Part shown: one piece after another, positions 10,829 to 20,991 of the stretch
Numbering within the stretch: position 1 is the first letter of the stretch
Layout of the letters: each line of letters begins with the position of its first letter
Assembly (NCBI GenBank): GCA_964019695.1
Contig: OZ026517.1
Location: forward strand, 55,979,672 to 56,043,671
DNA from: Loripinus fragilis
Taxonomy: Eukaryota > Mollusca > Bivalvia > Lucinida > Lucinidae
Length of the DNA: 64,000 nt
Reading direction: 5' to 3'
Notes under the pieces: generated by a model
Told to the model about the DNA's origin: nothing
The model's database searches: none
Seen by the model: the letters and a program-made list of their open reading frames with translations, nothing else
Program-made: the position numbers and the translations under genes

Positions 10829-12176
10829 ATGGGTAACTTCTACACCGCTGTATTGAAAAAGGTTACTGGAAAGAAGGATGTGAGAGTTCTTTTTCTAGGA
10901 CTTGACGCTGCTGGGAAAACAACCACTCTCTATAAACTGAAACTTGGTGACGTTGTGACAACGATCCCAACCATTGGCTTCAACGTGGAGACGGTTAGCT
11001 ATAAAAACGTCGATTTCACAGCCTGGGATGTTGGCGGACGAGATAAGATCAGGCCGCTATATAGGCATTATTTTCAAGGTACCGACGCTTTGATCTACGT
11101 CCTGGACAGTAACGACCGTGAACGGTAAGATAATACTTCTCTTTCATGTAAAAAAGATTCTCTTTCATGTAAGAAAAAGAGCATGTACACTAGCACTGTG
11201 TTTTTTAAGTCGTCTGCTGATAACATTTGCAAACAATTTGGGGCCAGATCAGGACCGACAGAACGTCGATCCTGATCTGGATCCAAACTGTTTGACACTC
11301 TAATGATGTTCCGTGTGTGTGTGTGTGTGTGTGCGTGCGTGCGTGCGTGTTTTTTAAAGTTCATTAAAACAGCAGACAACAACGCTGAAAAGCATGGACA
11401 ATTACCAAGCATGGAGAGAATTAACATGTGTTGTCATATAGAGCAACGATCGAGTGCATGAACATGTATACTTTCCATTCATGCAATAAGACATGCAATG
11501 CAGCATTGTTTTTTTGTTTTTTGTTTTGTCTCCACATAAGTTTTTCATACTTAGCGTTAATGCCTCTAATAAATGTCTTGCTGGCTAATATAGATGTCTA
11601 AAACTTAATCTGAATCTTCAGCTACAAGTACACTCGTAAGTAACTGTTGTGTACGATAGCAGCAAATGATATGGCGAGTCTGCGTATATGCGCAGACTCG
11701 CCTTAGCCTTCGTTGCTCTACACCGCGGTAAATACTAAAATCTCATGCGCTAACTCATTTCTTAAATATTTTACAGAAAGGAAGAGGCCCTTGATGAACT
11801 ACGAAGAACCGTAGGAGAGTCGGAACTGGCAGGGGTTCCAGTCTTGATCCTCGCCAACAAACAGGACCTACCCAACGCCATGTCTGGGGAGGAAATTTCC
11901 AGGGGGATAATGTCGGATTCATTTTTGAGGGACAGACATTGGTGCGTTTTCTCCGTTTCCGCAACTTCCGGTGAAGGTCTTTACGAGGCGCTTGGTTGGC
12001 TGACCAATATCATGGCGCACAATAAATTTAAAACCTACTTGAATGGTGCCAGTGCAGCGACTGAAAGCAAGATGGAAAAGGATCAGAACCAAAATGTCAA
12101 GAAGCAGGAGGAATCTAAAAGTTCTTATTTCGTGGACCTGGTACATTCGTTTAAGAAAATTCTTTATCGATCGTGA
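10829..12176 (+). CDS. ARF-family small GTPase with extended C-terminus (two exons)
   Basis: Exon 1 is 10829-11124 and exon 2 is 11777-12176. The 652-bp intron has GTAAGA and TTTTACAG boundaries and splits an Arg codon. The predicted protein is 231 residues against about 181 for a usual ARF. It starts MGNFYT, with Gly2 available for N-myristoylation. Residues 24-31 are GLDAAGKT (P-loop), T48 lies in switch I, DVGG is at 67-70, NKQD at 126-129, and SATSG forms the G5 loop. ARFs recruit coats and lipid enzymes to membranes when GTP-bound. Two oddities: residue 71, the catalytic Gln of ARF1 numbering, is Arg (CGA), and about 50 extra residues rich in Lys, Glu and Ser follow the GTPase fold, ending in an amphipathic-looking [17 protein letters not shown] family membership is certain; the exact orthologue is not. 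Confidence 0.93.
11226..11297. repeat. Hairpin element, 'CAAACAGTTTGGA' family (ARF intron)
   Basis: Near-palindrome in the ARF intron: CAAACAATTTGG.GCCAGATCAGGA pairs with TCCTGATCTGGATCCAAACTG. It is closely related to the copy at 34111-34180. Confidence 0.75.
11313..11350 (+). repeat. (GT)n/(GTGC)n microsatellite
   Basis: A GT dinucleotide run grading into GTGC units inside the ARF intron. Confidence 0.85.
11673..11702. repeat. 30-bp near-perfect palindrome
   Basis: GGCGAGTCTGCG faces CGCAGACTCGCC across a 6-nt centre, inside the ARF intron. A related hairpin followed by AGCCTTCGT(C/T)GCTC lies at 59839-59870, which points to a dispersed family. Confidence 0.7.
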
Positions 12177-12235
12177 ACTGATTTAGCCTACTTTCATTGC
12201 GAAAAATTACAAGAAGCTGATGCGTCACTATTCAG

Positions 12236-12456
12236 GGGCGGATCCAGGATTAAATTTTCTGGAAAGGGGGTCATATGTATAAAGGTGTTGGTGGTCCGCT
12301 TTGCTGATTTTATCTCATTTTTCTTAAATATTCCATGAAAATGAAATAATTTGGTCTCACTGAGACTAAATTATTTCAGTTTCATCGGATATTTAAAAAT
12401 AAGGGGTGGGGGGGGGGGGTTCAAGCGAACCTCCTGAACCCACTCTGGATCCACCA
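12236..12456. mobile_element. 'GGATCCAG'-ended MITE, copy 1
   Basis: Starts GGCGGATCCAGGA and ends CTCTGGATCCACC, its inverted form. It contains a G-homopolymer. Related elements are at 28180-28475 and 33418-33727. Confidence 0.65.
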
Positions 12457-12702
12457 CTGCCGAAACTTTTATTAATGGGTTCATGAAGTACATGTGTCAA
12501 TTCACGTTGTGTAATTTTGCATGCTAATTTGTCCTCTGTGGTAGTTTATAAAAAACATTCAAAAAAACTGTTTGCATGAGAAGCAGGGGAAATATGTTGC
12601 TTCTGTGGGCCATGTCAGATAAACAATGGCAGAACTGTTTTGTACTGATAAATTTGATAACAATGCAAACACCTGAAATGGTATCTATAGAAATCTTGTT
12701 TT

Positions 12703-12704
12703 GG

Positions 12705-12742
<38 letters not shown>

Positions 12743-12743
12743 G
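12703..12743 (+). repeat. (GTT)n microsatellite
   Basis: About 13 GTT units. It generates spurious poly-Val and poly-Asn frames. Confidence 0.9.
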
Positions 12744-13004
12744 CAACAGTAACCACAATTTTGATAGGACCTGACGTAAAACGCACATGCTGTTATTCCT
12801 CCACCCAACAAATGGTACAAATAAATGACGTCAGCTTGTTTGTCAGTTATTGCATGGACGGACGGGCGGCAACGACGGACGAGGGGCGACTAAAGCCCTT
12901 CGGCTGTGACCCCTACGCAAAGCAAAAAAAATGTGCAGATATTGCCAACATCCGACACATATTTGAAGCATGTTTGTTAATTAGCAAGCCAGCATACAAT
13001 CTAG

Positions 13005-13071
13005 GGCCACTATCGGTCCGCCAGCGAAACGCCATTGGAATGGCGTTTCACTGGCGGGCCGATAGTGGCCG
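13005..13071. repeat. 66-bp hairpin, 'GGCCACTATCGG' family, copy 1
   Basis: Almost perfect inverted repeat: GGGCCACTATCGG.CCGCCAG pairs with CTGGCGGGCCGATAGTGGCC, with CGAAACGCCATT at the turn. Four copies lie in the window. Confidence 0.85.
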
Positions 13072-13412
13072 ATTTAATATGCTTTTTGGGTACATGTATG
13101 TAACTTCTGTATCACAGTGACCTTTAGTTGTCACTCTAAATATGGTAGCTATACCGAGGGCAAAAGAAACGCTTCATGTATAAGCTTTGCATGTGGCTCA
13201 CACACACATGAGCTGCACAAGCTTACCATAGCCAGAATCTTGATTAGTTTATTTTGTCGATTTTGTTTACCAGGTATATTGGCTAATATACATGTATATA
13301 TTTAAACTGGTGTCTCTTTTTTCCATCTAAGTAATTTATCGCAAATTTTAGATGTAGCGTTTCTTAGCCCATCAGTATATAAAGGAAACCTGAGTAGCCA
13401 GCAATCATCTCG

Positions 13413-13445
<33 letters not shown>

Positions 13446-14810
13446 GGTAGCTTTATTTAAATCGTATTCTTTTATGTGCGTGTCTTTGTTTGTGTTCTTA
13501 TGTCTCGTCCTCATGGTGCTATGAGTTGGTTCTATGCCTGGCCATACTCACTTGCGTTTAAGATGTTGGTTAAACCACAATAACTTAAATGGATAGATTG
13601 TAGATCTTCCTTCTATAAGAGGCATTTGTTTATTAGGTGTTCATTGGAAGCGTCTCCAGACGCTTTCAATGAGCATTTTAACAAATGTTAAAATTTGTAG
13701 ATAATTGTCCCATTACCAACTCTAAGAGGGGGTTCAATATGTAATGAAAACAGTCCAATGAATCCAAAAGTTTTATATTTGCATGCATTATATTTACGTT
13801 TATAAAAAGGCCTGCTTCTTGGCTATGCATATGTTTAGCTCTTATCCAAATAAACACAGGCCGCTTTCAAGATAGGGTACTGAAATACACTGCAATATGA
13901 AATGAAACGGTGTTTTGAAAAATATAAAACTACTGTACATGAACTAATGATGTTTTCAGCCTGTTACTTCGCATGGTGAATATCTATAAATAGGTTATTA
14001 ATAACTGCAATAATCTTTGAAAAGTGTATTAAATTCTACCATGACGAAATAGAGAGGCCGACATTTTGGTCAAAATCCTCCTGGATGCCACTTTCTCTGG
14101 CATTCGGTTCACATTGTCGTTTTGCGTGAACGATTACATAGCTTGTAACATTTCTTTTGGTCACTATGGTATTTGTTTGCGAGTAATACAGCCGTTTTTG
14201 CTGCTACCTTAACACAATTGCATGTTAGAGAAGAAAAAACACACGGGTTTCTTCCATTTTTGTTTGAGAACATATATCACTTTATTGATTTAAATACATC
14301 ATTGTCTTACATTAGGATGGTCATGGGAGAAAAATTATCTTGAAATTTGCTGATTTTTCATAATTTTGCTAAAATCCAGATTATAAGTACCCCACCTCCC
14401 AATACTAGTTTGATTTTCGTGTACGAGTTATCATAATACAATTGTTAGTATATCATTTATTAAAGCCAAGATCAATCTACAGAACTGATATACCAAATTA
14501 ACTATTCTACTACCACGGCACAAACTCTTGGTAAATCAAAATAACCAAAAATCAGCTTTTTTTGTAGCATTTACACTGGAAAATGAGGTAAAATTGAAAA
14601 TTTTTGGTTGCCATGGCAACGAGCTTCCAATCAAAGAAATATTGTACCAGTCTGTGTTTGGTGACAAGTACTACATGATAGGACACAAATTTACAATTTC
14701 TGTAACCATGGATGTATCGCCATTTGCATGGTGCTTAGCAAGAGCTGTACTTAATATACTGACACACCCTTCCAACGCAAAATGTTTCAGGAATGTAACT
14801 AATTAATATA
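13072..14810. other. No gene; (GA)n at 13415-13443 and small hairpin at 13639-13674
   Basis: No ORF here has recognisable content. A GA dinucleotide run is at 13415-13443. A short palindrome (CATTGGAAGCGTCT facing AGACGCTTTCAATG) is at 13639-13674. Confidence 0.6.
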
Positions 14811-15477
14811 CGAGGTCTTGCCAAAATCATTGTACCGTTAAGGGGTTATGGCAGACTTTCACCCAATCTGGTTATGATTAAAAGGGAATGATTGACTGAT
14901 AAAGTTCTACTTTCATTTTCATAAAAAAGTGTTTCAATTTTTGATAAAATTGCGTTACAATGGATGAACCATAATAGTGTAATATTTCAGGTTCAGTTTG
15001 ATTTTGCGTTAGAAGTGTGGTTCAGTATATTTTTCTCACTTATAAAGTATCTTTAAATACGTTATTTAAATAAAGAAAATCACTTAAAAGAATGCCATCT
15101 CTGGTGGGTAACAAAAGAGAAATCAGTACTGGTCAAAAGTTGGCAGCGTTTTAGCGGGTAAAACGGAATTGAATGCGAAAACAACGGATATGCGATTCAT
15201 GCTTGTTAAAGGCTTGTTTAAGAAAACACAGTATACCTTCCTGCCTTTGTAAAAATGTTTCTTTGCAACCTGGAGGGAAATATATACAGTGGATATGAGT
15301 GTGTTTCTTCAAAAATTATGTAACTCAATAAGTTAGAAAGATAAAATAATGGTTGATGCTCCGTGTGAAAGGCCAAGCTTTGATCTTCTCTTTGGCATAG
15401 CGTAAAGAATCCTAACGCAGTTTCTGGATGGAGTTATGAATGCGTTTTCATTACATTTTGAGCGCCCCTTGTATATG
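14811..15477. mobile_element. Mariner-like non-autonomous TIR element
   Basis: The left end ATACGAGGTCTTGCCAAAAT and the right end read inward (ATACAAGGGGCGCTCAAAAT) are imperfect inverted repeats of the 'TACGAGG...CAAAA' kind seen in mariner-related elements. Both abut TA dinucleotides. The 665-bp interior holds no transposase frame. Confidence 0.55.
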
Positions 15478-15933
15478 GTAAAAAGATTCGTAACCATGAT
15501 GTATATATTACCAGCTTTACCTACCAAGAGTTTGGTAATATAGACGACATTCATTAAATGTGTTTTTATACATTTTTATTTGTTTAATGATAATATCTTT
15601 TTTGCACAAATTTAAGATTTATAAAAAAAGTTCATAAAGTTACAAGTAGAAAATAAAACTATTAACAAAAGATTGCGTTGTCATATTTTTTTAAATTTAA
15701 AATGTATACACGTATATTGTTATCTGACTGACTGCAAAGTCCATCTCTCCATGGCTGATACTGCCTGCAATAGGTTTGTACAAAAGCTCATGCTTGGCTG
15801 TGCTTGGTATGTGAAATAGTTGCCATTAATCATTTCACAATATAAAGCTCTTTCTGATATGCCCTATAGCAGAAACAGGAGTTACTGAATTATCCCTCTA
15901 ATGTCCTTGCATCTTTATTAGCACATTGACACA
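15478..15933. other. No gene recognised
   Basis: AT-rich sequence with no supported feature. Confidence 0.5.
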
Positions 15934-17053
15934 GTCGTATACGTGATATCGTATAGACGTTTAGCTACAGTATAGAGCCTTCAAAGATGGCGGACATACA
16001 AAAGTAGCTTTTCATTCGCAAGATATACCAGGTTTATTTACACACAGCGACTAGTCATAGACGCTAACATAGATATTATGATTTTCCTATTATCTTTGCG
16101 CAGTTTGATCTGTTGAGCAAGAATTTGACAGGGGGAAGTGCATGACTTACAGAAAGTGGAAACGAAGCAGTAACCCGACAGGTTTTCTTGTCATTTTGTC
16201 TTTCAAACAGCAAATGTCGCGATTTACTGATGGCTGGAAATGGTTTCGCCTCCCCCCTCACTTGTGTCTACACAATATACAGCGGAAAAGTGCCATGCTC
16301 TACACGATATCCAGGCCTGTATTTCATCATCCAAAACGGTTTCTTTGGGCTATGAATTTCAAGTACATGTACATGCACTGGGCTTATGGTATTTAGTAAG
16401 AGAATCGCGACATTTGCTGTTTGAAAGACAAAATGACAAGAAGACCTGTCGAGTCACCGCTTCGTTTCCACTTTCTGCAAGTCACTCACTTCTCTCTGTT
16501 AAATTCTTGCCAACAGATCAGACAGCGCAAAGACAATTGGAAAATCTTAAATCCATGTTTTGCTGAGTATGTCTGGCCACCAGGTGTAAATAAACCTGGT
16601 AAATCTTTCGAAAGAAAAGCTACTTTGCATGTTCGCTGACCTCTTAATTGGCTGTCGTGTTTGTTGCCTTTTGTCACTTTCCCAAATGTGTCCTGGTCCA
16701 CATCAGAATTAAGGGCGAGGTTGGCGCCGTGAAACTGGTTTAAGCCCTCCAGTAAAATATTTTACTGACCGTTCCAAGGCGGTACTTCTTTTGTGGATCT
16801 TCTATGTTTTTTCTGTCTTGTGTTTGCTATGCCTTTGTGCGCGTCTGATTATATGTGCCTTGTGGTCACCTGCTGGGAAAGGGCTGGCCTCTTGGCTCTC
16901 GTTTGTGATGTCTAACTGTGAGTTTGTCACTTTCCCATTGGTATCCTGGGTCAGGTGCGGTACTTGATTGTATCGATTTCTGCTCTTTGCACCCTTACTT
17001 ACTTTTATACTGTAGCCAAAAAGTCTACACGATATCACGTATACGACTGTGAT
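15934..17053. mobile_element. Composite inverted-repeat element
   Basis: Outer inverted ends of about 45 bp (15934-15979 and 17005-17053, sharing ACAGTCGTATACGTGATATC and GCTACAGTATA) enclose a second inverted repeat. Arms of about 240 bp (about 15990-16232 and 16392-16640) share long identical runs such as CATTTTGTCTTTCAAACAGC, with a loop of about 160 bp between them. A separate dispersed repeat (16711-16990) sits between the right arm and the right outer end. No credible ORF is present. Confidence 0.7.
16711..16990 (-). repeat. Dispersed ~280-bp repeat, copy 1, minus-strand coding remnant
   Basis: Shared with 45818-46010 and 61437-61716 (GCCCTCCAGTAAAATATTTT, CCTTGTGGTCACCTG, ATCCTGG.TCAG.). 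Read on the minus strand, all three keep a related peptide, RN(R/L)YNQ.P.L.QD...K followed by an ESQ motif. This suggests part of a former mobile-element protein. Confidence 0.65.
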
Positions 17054-18239
17054 TGAATCAATACTGAAAAAAGCAATCAAATGAAATTGAATAACGGATG
17101 AACTGATGAAGTATTTAGCAGCATATGCCCTTATTAAATTGCCAGATGATCAAAGAGGCCATCGTGATCTAGAGAATACATGAAACAATTTTGATTTTTA
17201 ACACTATAAGTCAATAATTGACTAAGGTAAGAAGGCGCTGTAATTTTCAGCCCTGGCTCTCTCGATAACGCAAATACTTCAGGGGTGCAAAGAGATTATC
17301 CAAACTTACATAATTAAGATCATAAACTATGCAATACCACGCTGGTTTGTTTTTCCAAATTTACGACAAGCCTAGTGACATTGTGCTTTAGTGCTAAAAC
17401 ACTTTGACATTTTCCAATACATAGAGCTATTCGGTCACTGTTTACAATTTCCCGGTCCCTAGTTAAGCGAACCAAGATTGGCCCGCCATATTTTTATAGC
17501 TTGTGAAGCTACACAGTGGAATCTATGTCTGAGCCTCAGTCAACATGTACTTTTTTATACTAACGGGCTTTAAAAACGCAACACTTACGTCCTGTTATAT
17601 CTTTCAAAAGACAGTTGATTGTAAACTTCATTTGCTTCGATGATGTCATCATGAAGTGGCTTCTTCAGTCAACACTTAAGTTTTAATTGTACATCCTAAC
17701 TCGACGACGTTATTGCTTCGTTTAGTTTTAGTCACTGAAACATTTCTTAAGTAGCGGATTGAACGGGTATACACAGATTAACGCCTAAAGAGCAAACCTG
17801 CTGTATCACAGACCTGCCGATCAAAATGAAAGCTATTCCTCGATGACTAACACAAAGTTCATGACACACTTTTGATGCTTCTCGTGTTTCTTGTTTTAAA
17901 GCAGCAGGGGATCTTTCACTTATAAAATTTTAAAATTTTGTCAAAAAATTGACCCCTATCTCTTATAGTTTACATTTTCAATGCTTTAGATTTATTTGAA
18001 GTGGACAAGTTTTTCATGTGTTACACACAAATGCACACTCTTTAATATACAATCAAATTGATTGCTTTTCATTCGTTTTTTAGACATACATTAACGCTGC
18101 TATCCTAGTGTAGCGTCAGTATAGTTTATATGGGAACAGCGAAGGCTCTACAAAATTACTCGACAATGCGATGTAAGTACCAAAATCTCGTACATGCTCG
18201 CATACTGCCAGCAGAACGGACCCATTTTTAAATTAGTAT
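17054..18239. other. No gene recognised
   Basis: No supported ORF, RNA gene or repeat boundary was seen. Confidence 0.5.
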
Positions 18240-18332
18240 TCTGTGTTTGTGTTCTGCCTTTGCGTTTGTTCTGTCTGTGTTTGTTCTGTCTGTGTTTGGT
18301 CTGTCTGTTTTTGTTCTGTCTGTGTTTAGAAT
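18240..18332 (+). repeat. 'TTCTGTCTGTGTTTG' minisatellite
   Basis: About six imperfect 15-bp units (TTTGTTCTGTCTGTG). The apparent Cys/Leu/Phe-rich frame is an artefact of the repeat. Confidence 0.8.
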
Positions 18333-18569
18333 GCCCTTGTGGCCATTGGGAATTGCATTCTTTGACAGGCCCCGAAATTATAGAACTTTTTTCAGCCATG
18401 TTCAACTCAAACTGCTCATGGAAACTAAAATGCTGACAATAAAGAATTTAACCCATTTGTGCTGAATGTTTTTCCCCATCCTTATCAATTGGACGAGTCC
18501 ATTTCCAATTTTAGGGTTGTTAGGTAGTATTTTTCATTTTTATTCAAATTTTAAAAGAAAGTTCTGTAA

Positions 18570-18636
18570 GCAAACAGTGGAGAACCTGATCAGACGCCGC
18601 GTTTTGCGGCGTCTGCTCTAGTTTTGCACTGTTTGC
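18570..18636. repeat. Hairpin element, 'CAAACAGTG' family
   Basis: GCAAACAGTG..GAACCTGATCAGACGCCGC pairs with GCGGCGTCTGCTCT..GCACTGTTTGC. It is similar to 37013-37076. Confidence 0.75.
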
Positions 18637-18710
18637 AGATGTCCTACAAAAAGGACGCAAGGCTTATATATGGGTTAAACTGAATATTTCAAACTCTAAA
18701 ATGTTGTATT

Positions 18711-18777
18711 TATCATTCTAATAAATGTTAAAATGCCAACAATTGTTTGCATTTTAACGTTTATGAGAATGATAAAT
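18711..18777. repeat. Palindrome with ~27-bp arms
   Basis: TTTATCATTCTAATAAATG/TTAAAATGC faces GCATTTTAACGTTTATGAGA/ATGATAAA across a CAACAATTGTTT centre. Confidence 0.75.
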
Positions 18778-18779
18778 TT

Positions 18780-20293
18780 CGTGCTCAGTTGAATTTGAGC
18801 ATTAAAACCTTTTTATAACATCGGTGTTAGATGTCTGCTTTTGAAAAGCTTGGCCGTAACCATGTAGTAAACGATCCTTTTGATAAACAGTGTAGATCCA
18901 GAACACACCGGATAGGCAGCAAAACAATGATCGTCCCTTTCTTAAAACGATGCGATGGATGTACGAAATTAATACGTTATCGAACGTCAAAATGTGTATT
19001 TTTAAGATCGAAATTGTATTTGGGAATTATCATTAAAGATTGCGTTCAGATTGATGAGATAACTGGCGTTATCAAAATAAGTAAAAAAGATTAACAATGA
19101 CCTTTTCTGGCATATTACTCTGAAGATATTTTGTACTGATATATCGATAAGTGGATAGGGGCTGTTTTTCAGGTGATTTAGATTTTATTGTTGAATTTTC
19201 AAGCCAATATGTAAAACTGATCGTTCCCCACAGTTTCATATTTTTTCAGTGCCAGAAGTATTTGGTAACACTTGTGCCAAGATTTTGGTCTAATAAACAC
19301 ACATACTGACGTATCCAGAGAGGCCAGTGGTCTAATTTTTTGGTCTGTGTCTTCACTTATACCCATACTTTGTGTATGCGAGTAGCGAAGGCTCTGGGAT
19401 GTCTGCGCGTGTGAGCTGAATCGCCTGGTCCACCATTGCTGGGTGATGAGATAAATGCATTACAACTTTTCTCGTTAAATGTGAATACAGCATTGTTTGT
19501 TACAGAATAGCAAAAAAAAATAAGCAACTCTGTACGACCATCTTGTGACAGCCTTCGGCTAATCGTGCGAGCATCGTACTTTTAGTGAAAATTAACATGG
19601 GGCATTTGCAATGCTACACGGCCTGGCGCCTGCGGAAAATCACACGGCCAAAAATGTAAAACAGGCTCCACCCACTTTGATTTTTTAGGGCAGGGCTGTG
19701 ACTGGCTCTGAGGCTTTTTCCATTTTCGCACATCTATATATGAAGCTTTTCCTGTATCTATTTACTGTACTTTAAGCCCGGAAGATGCAAATTTCGTGAC
19801 TCGAGGATGGGACATTTTCAATCTTAAGCCAGGCGTGAAGATTGAACCGATCATAACCCTGTGGTTGTCTTCTTTGAAAGAAATTAGGACATTTAGCTGA
19901 CGCATATTACTATTTTTAGCACCTAGTGTCTAAAATAAGCAGTCAGGAACTTTTGTCGTGTGAATTAGCGGCTCGGAAAGCCAGCCTGGCGAGACGATTG
20001 ACGTCATTTTCACAGCTGGTTGGAGCATGCTGGTTCACATTCAAGGACAAATCGTGGGAAAATCTACTAACAATGGTGTACAGCGATAGCTTTTTATATT
20101 TGCAACGCTGTGAACCTTTGAAGCTATGTACAACTTGAATAGCCTTTATCGCGTCTCACAGAAAAGCCAATAAAAAGGAATTAGAATGGGGGTAAAGCAT
20201 TTACAAATGTAAGAGTTTATGCCAGTATGGGACCCAGTCCTTCAGAGATAAGCTGCCAAAATTGTTATTTTTCTACGACCAAAATAATAATTT
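18780..20293. other. No gene recognised
   Basis: Two open frames (18831-19094 and 19926-20138) have no recognisable motif, and part of the first is repeat-derived. Nothing is supported. Confidence 0.5.
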
Positions 20294-20532
20294 TGGGCCG
20301 CGACATGTGATTTCCAACAATGTGGTACTTTGACAAGTGTATGCTCCGACGAGCCTGTGCAGTCTCCTTTTAAGCTTAGAAACTCCAAATAATCTTCGAC
20401 CAGTAGCTTAACACTCATAGAATATTCAAGCGACTGGCAAAGGCTCTGATCAGACTGCGCGTTTCCGCAGACTGATCTGAGGCTTTGCTGGTCACACATA
20501 CGACATTTTTGGAAATCTCATGTCGCGGCTCA
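20294..20532 (+). mobile_element. ~240-bp MITE, 'GAGCCGCGACATG' family, copy 1
   Basis: Ends are inverted: GGGCCGCGACATGTGATTTC at the left, GAAATCTCATGTCGCGGCTC at the right. An internal hairpin (AAAGGCTCTGATCAGACTGCG / CAGACTGATCTGAGGCTTTG) lies off-centre. Six copies in this window share this architecture, in both orientations. No coding capacity. Confidence 0.85.
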
Positions 20533-20643
20533 CATGTATAGTCACTGGTATCCGTGACCCAGATGCAATGTTCTTTTATTGAGCTGACAACAGGTTTTTT
20601 AAATATTTTTTTTTAATTCTATTATGATGTTACAGTTGCGGAT

Positions 20644-20696
20644 AATGTGCAAAATATGAAACCTGTGCAATATGCACAGGTGTCATATTTGTGCAT
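20644..20696. repeat. Hairpin with ~24-bp arms
   Basis: ATGTGCAAAATATGA.ACCTGTGC pairs with GCACAGGTGTCATATTTGTGCAT. Confidence 0.75.
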
Positions 20697-20991
20697 GATC
20701 GTGGGTGTACGTTTTTAAAGTTTTTGGCACTTGAACTGTCGACCATAATCGCCGCTAAAAGTCGTCTTCTGCAATTTTTCGTTAGAACAATACATGCATG
20801 AAAACACCATGGTCCCAAATCACACTGCTCTATATGGTCAAACTGATCTGGGTCCACACTGATTGCTTTATTGACATCCTCTCTGTTTTCAAATCAGGAA
20901 ATCGGAATTCACGCTGATTGTTCTTTCTTTTCACTGGACAGTTTCCTATTCAATCTGCCCAAATTTTGACAGCCTGTGGCTAGCATAATGC

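Noticed and set aside
12701..13120. 139-codon plus-strand frame
   Set aside because: It begins in the (GTT)n tract (poly-Val) and runs through a hairpin element; no splice or motif support.
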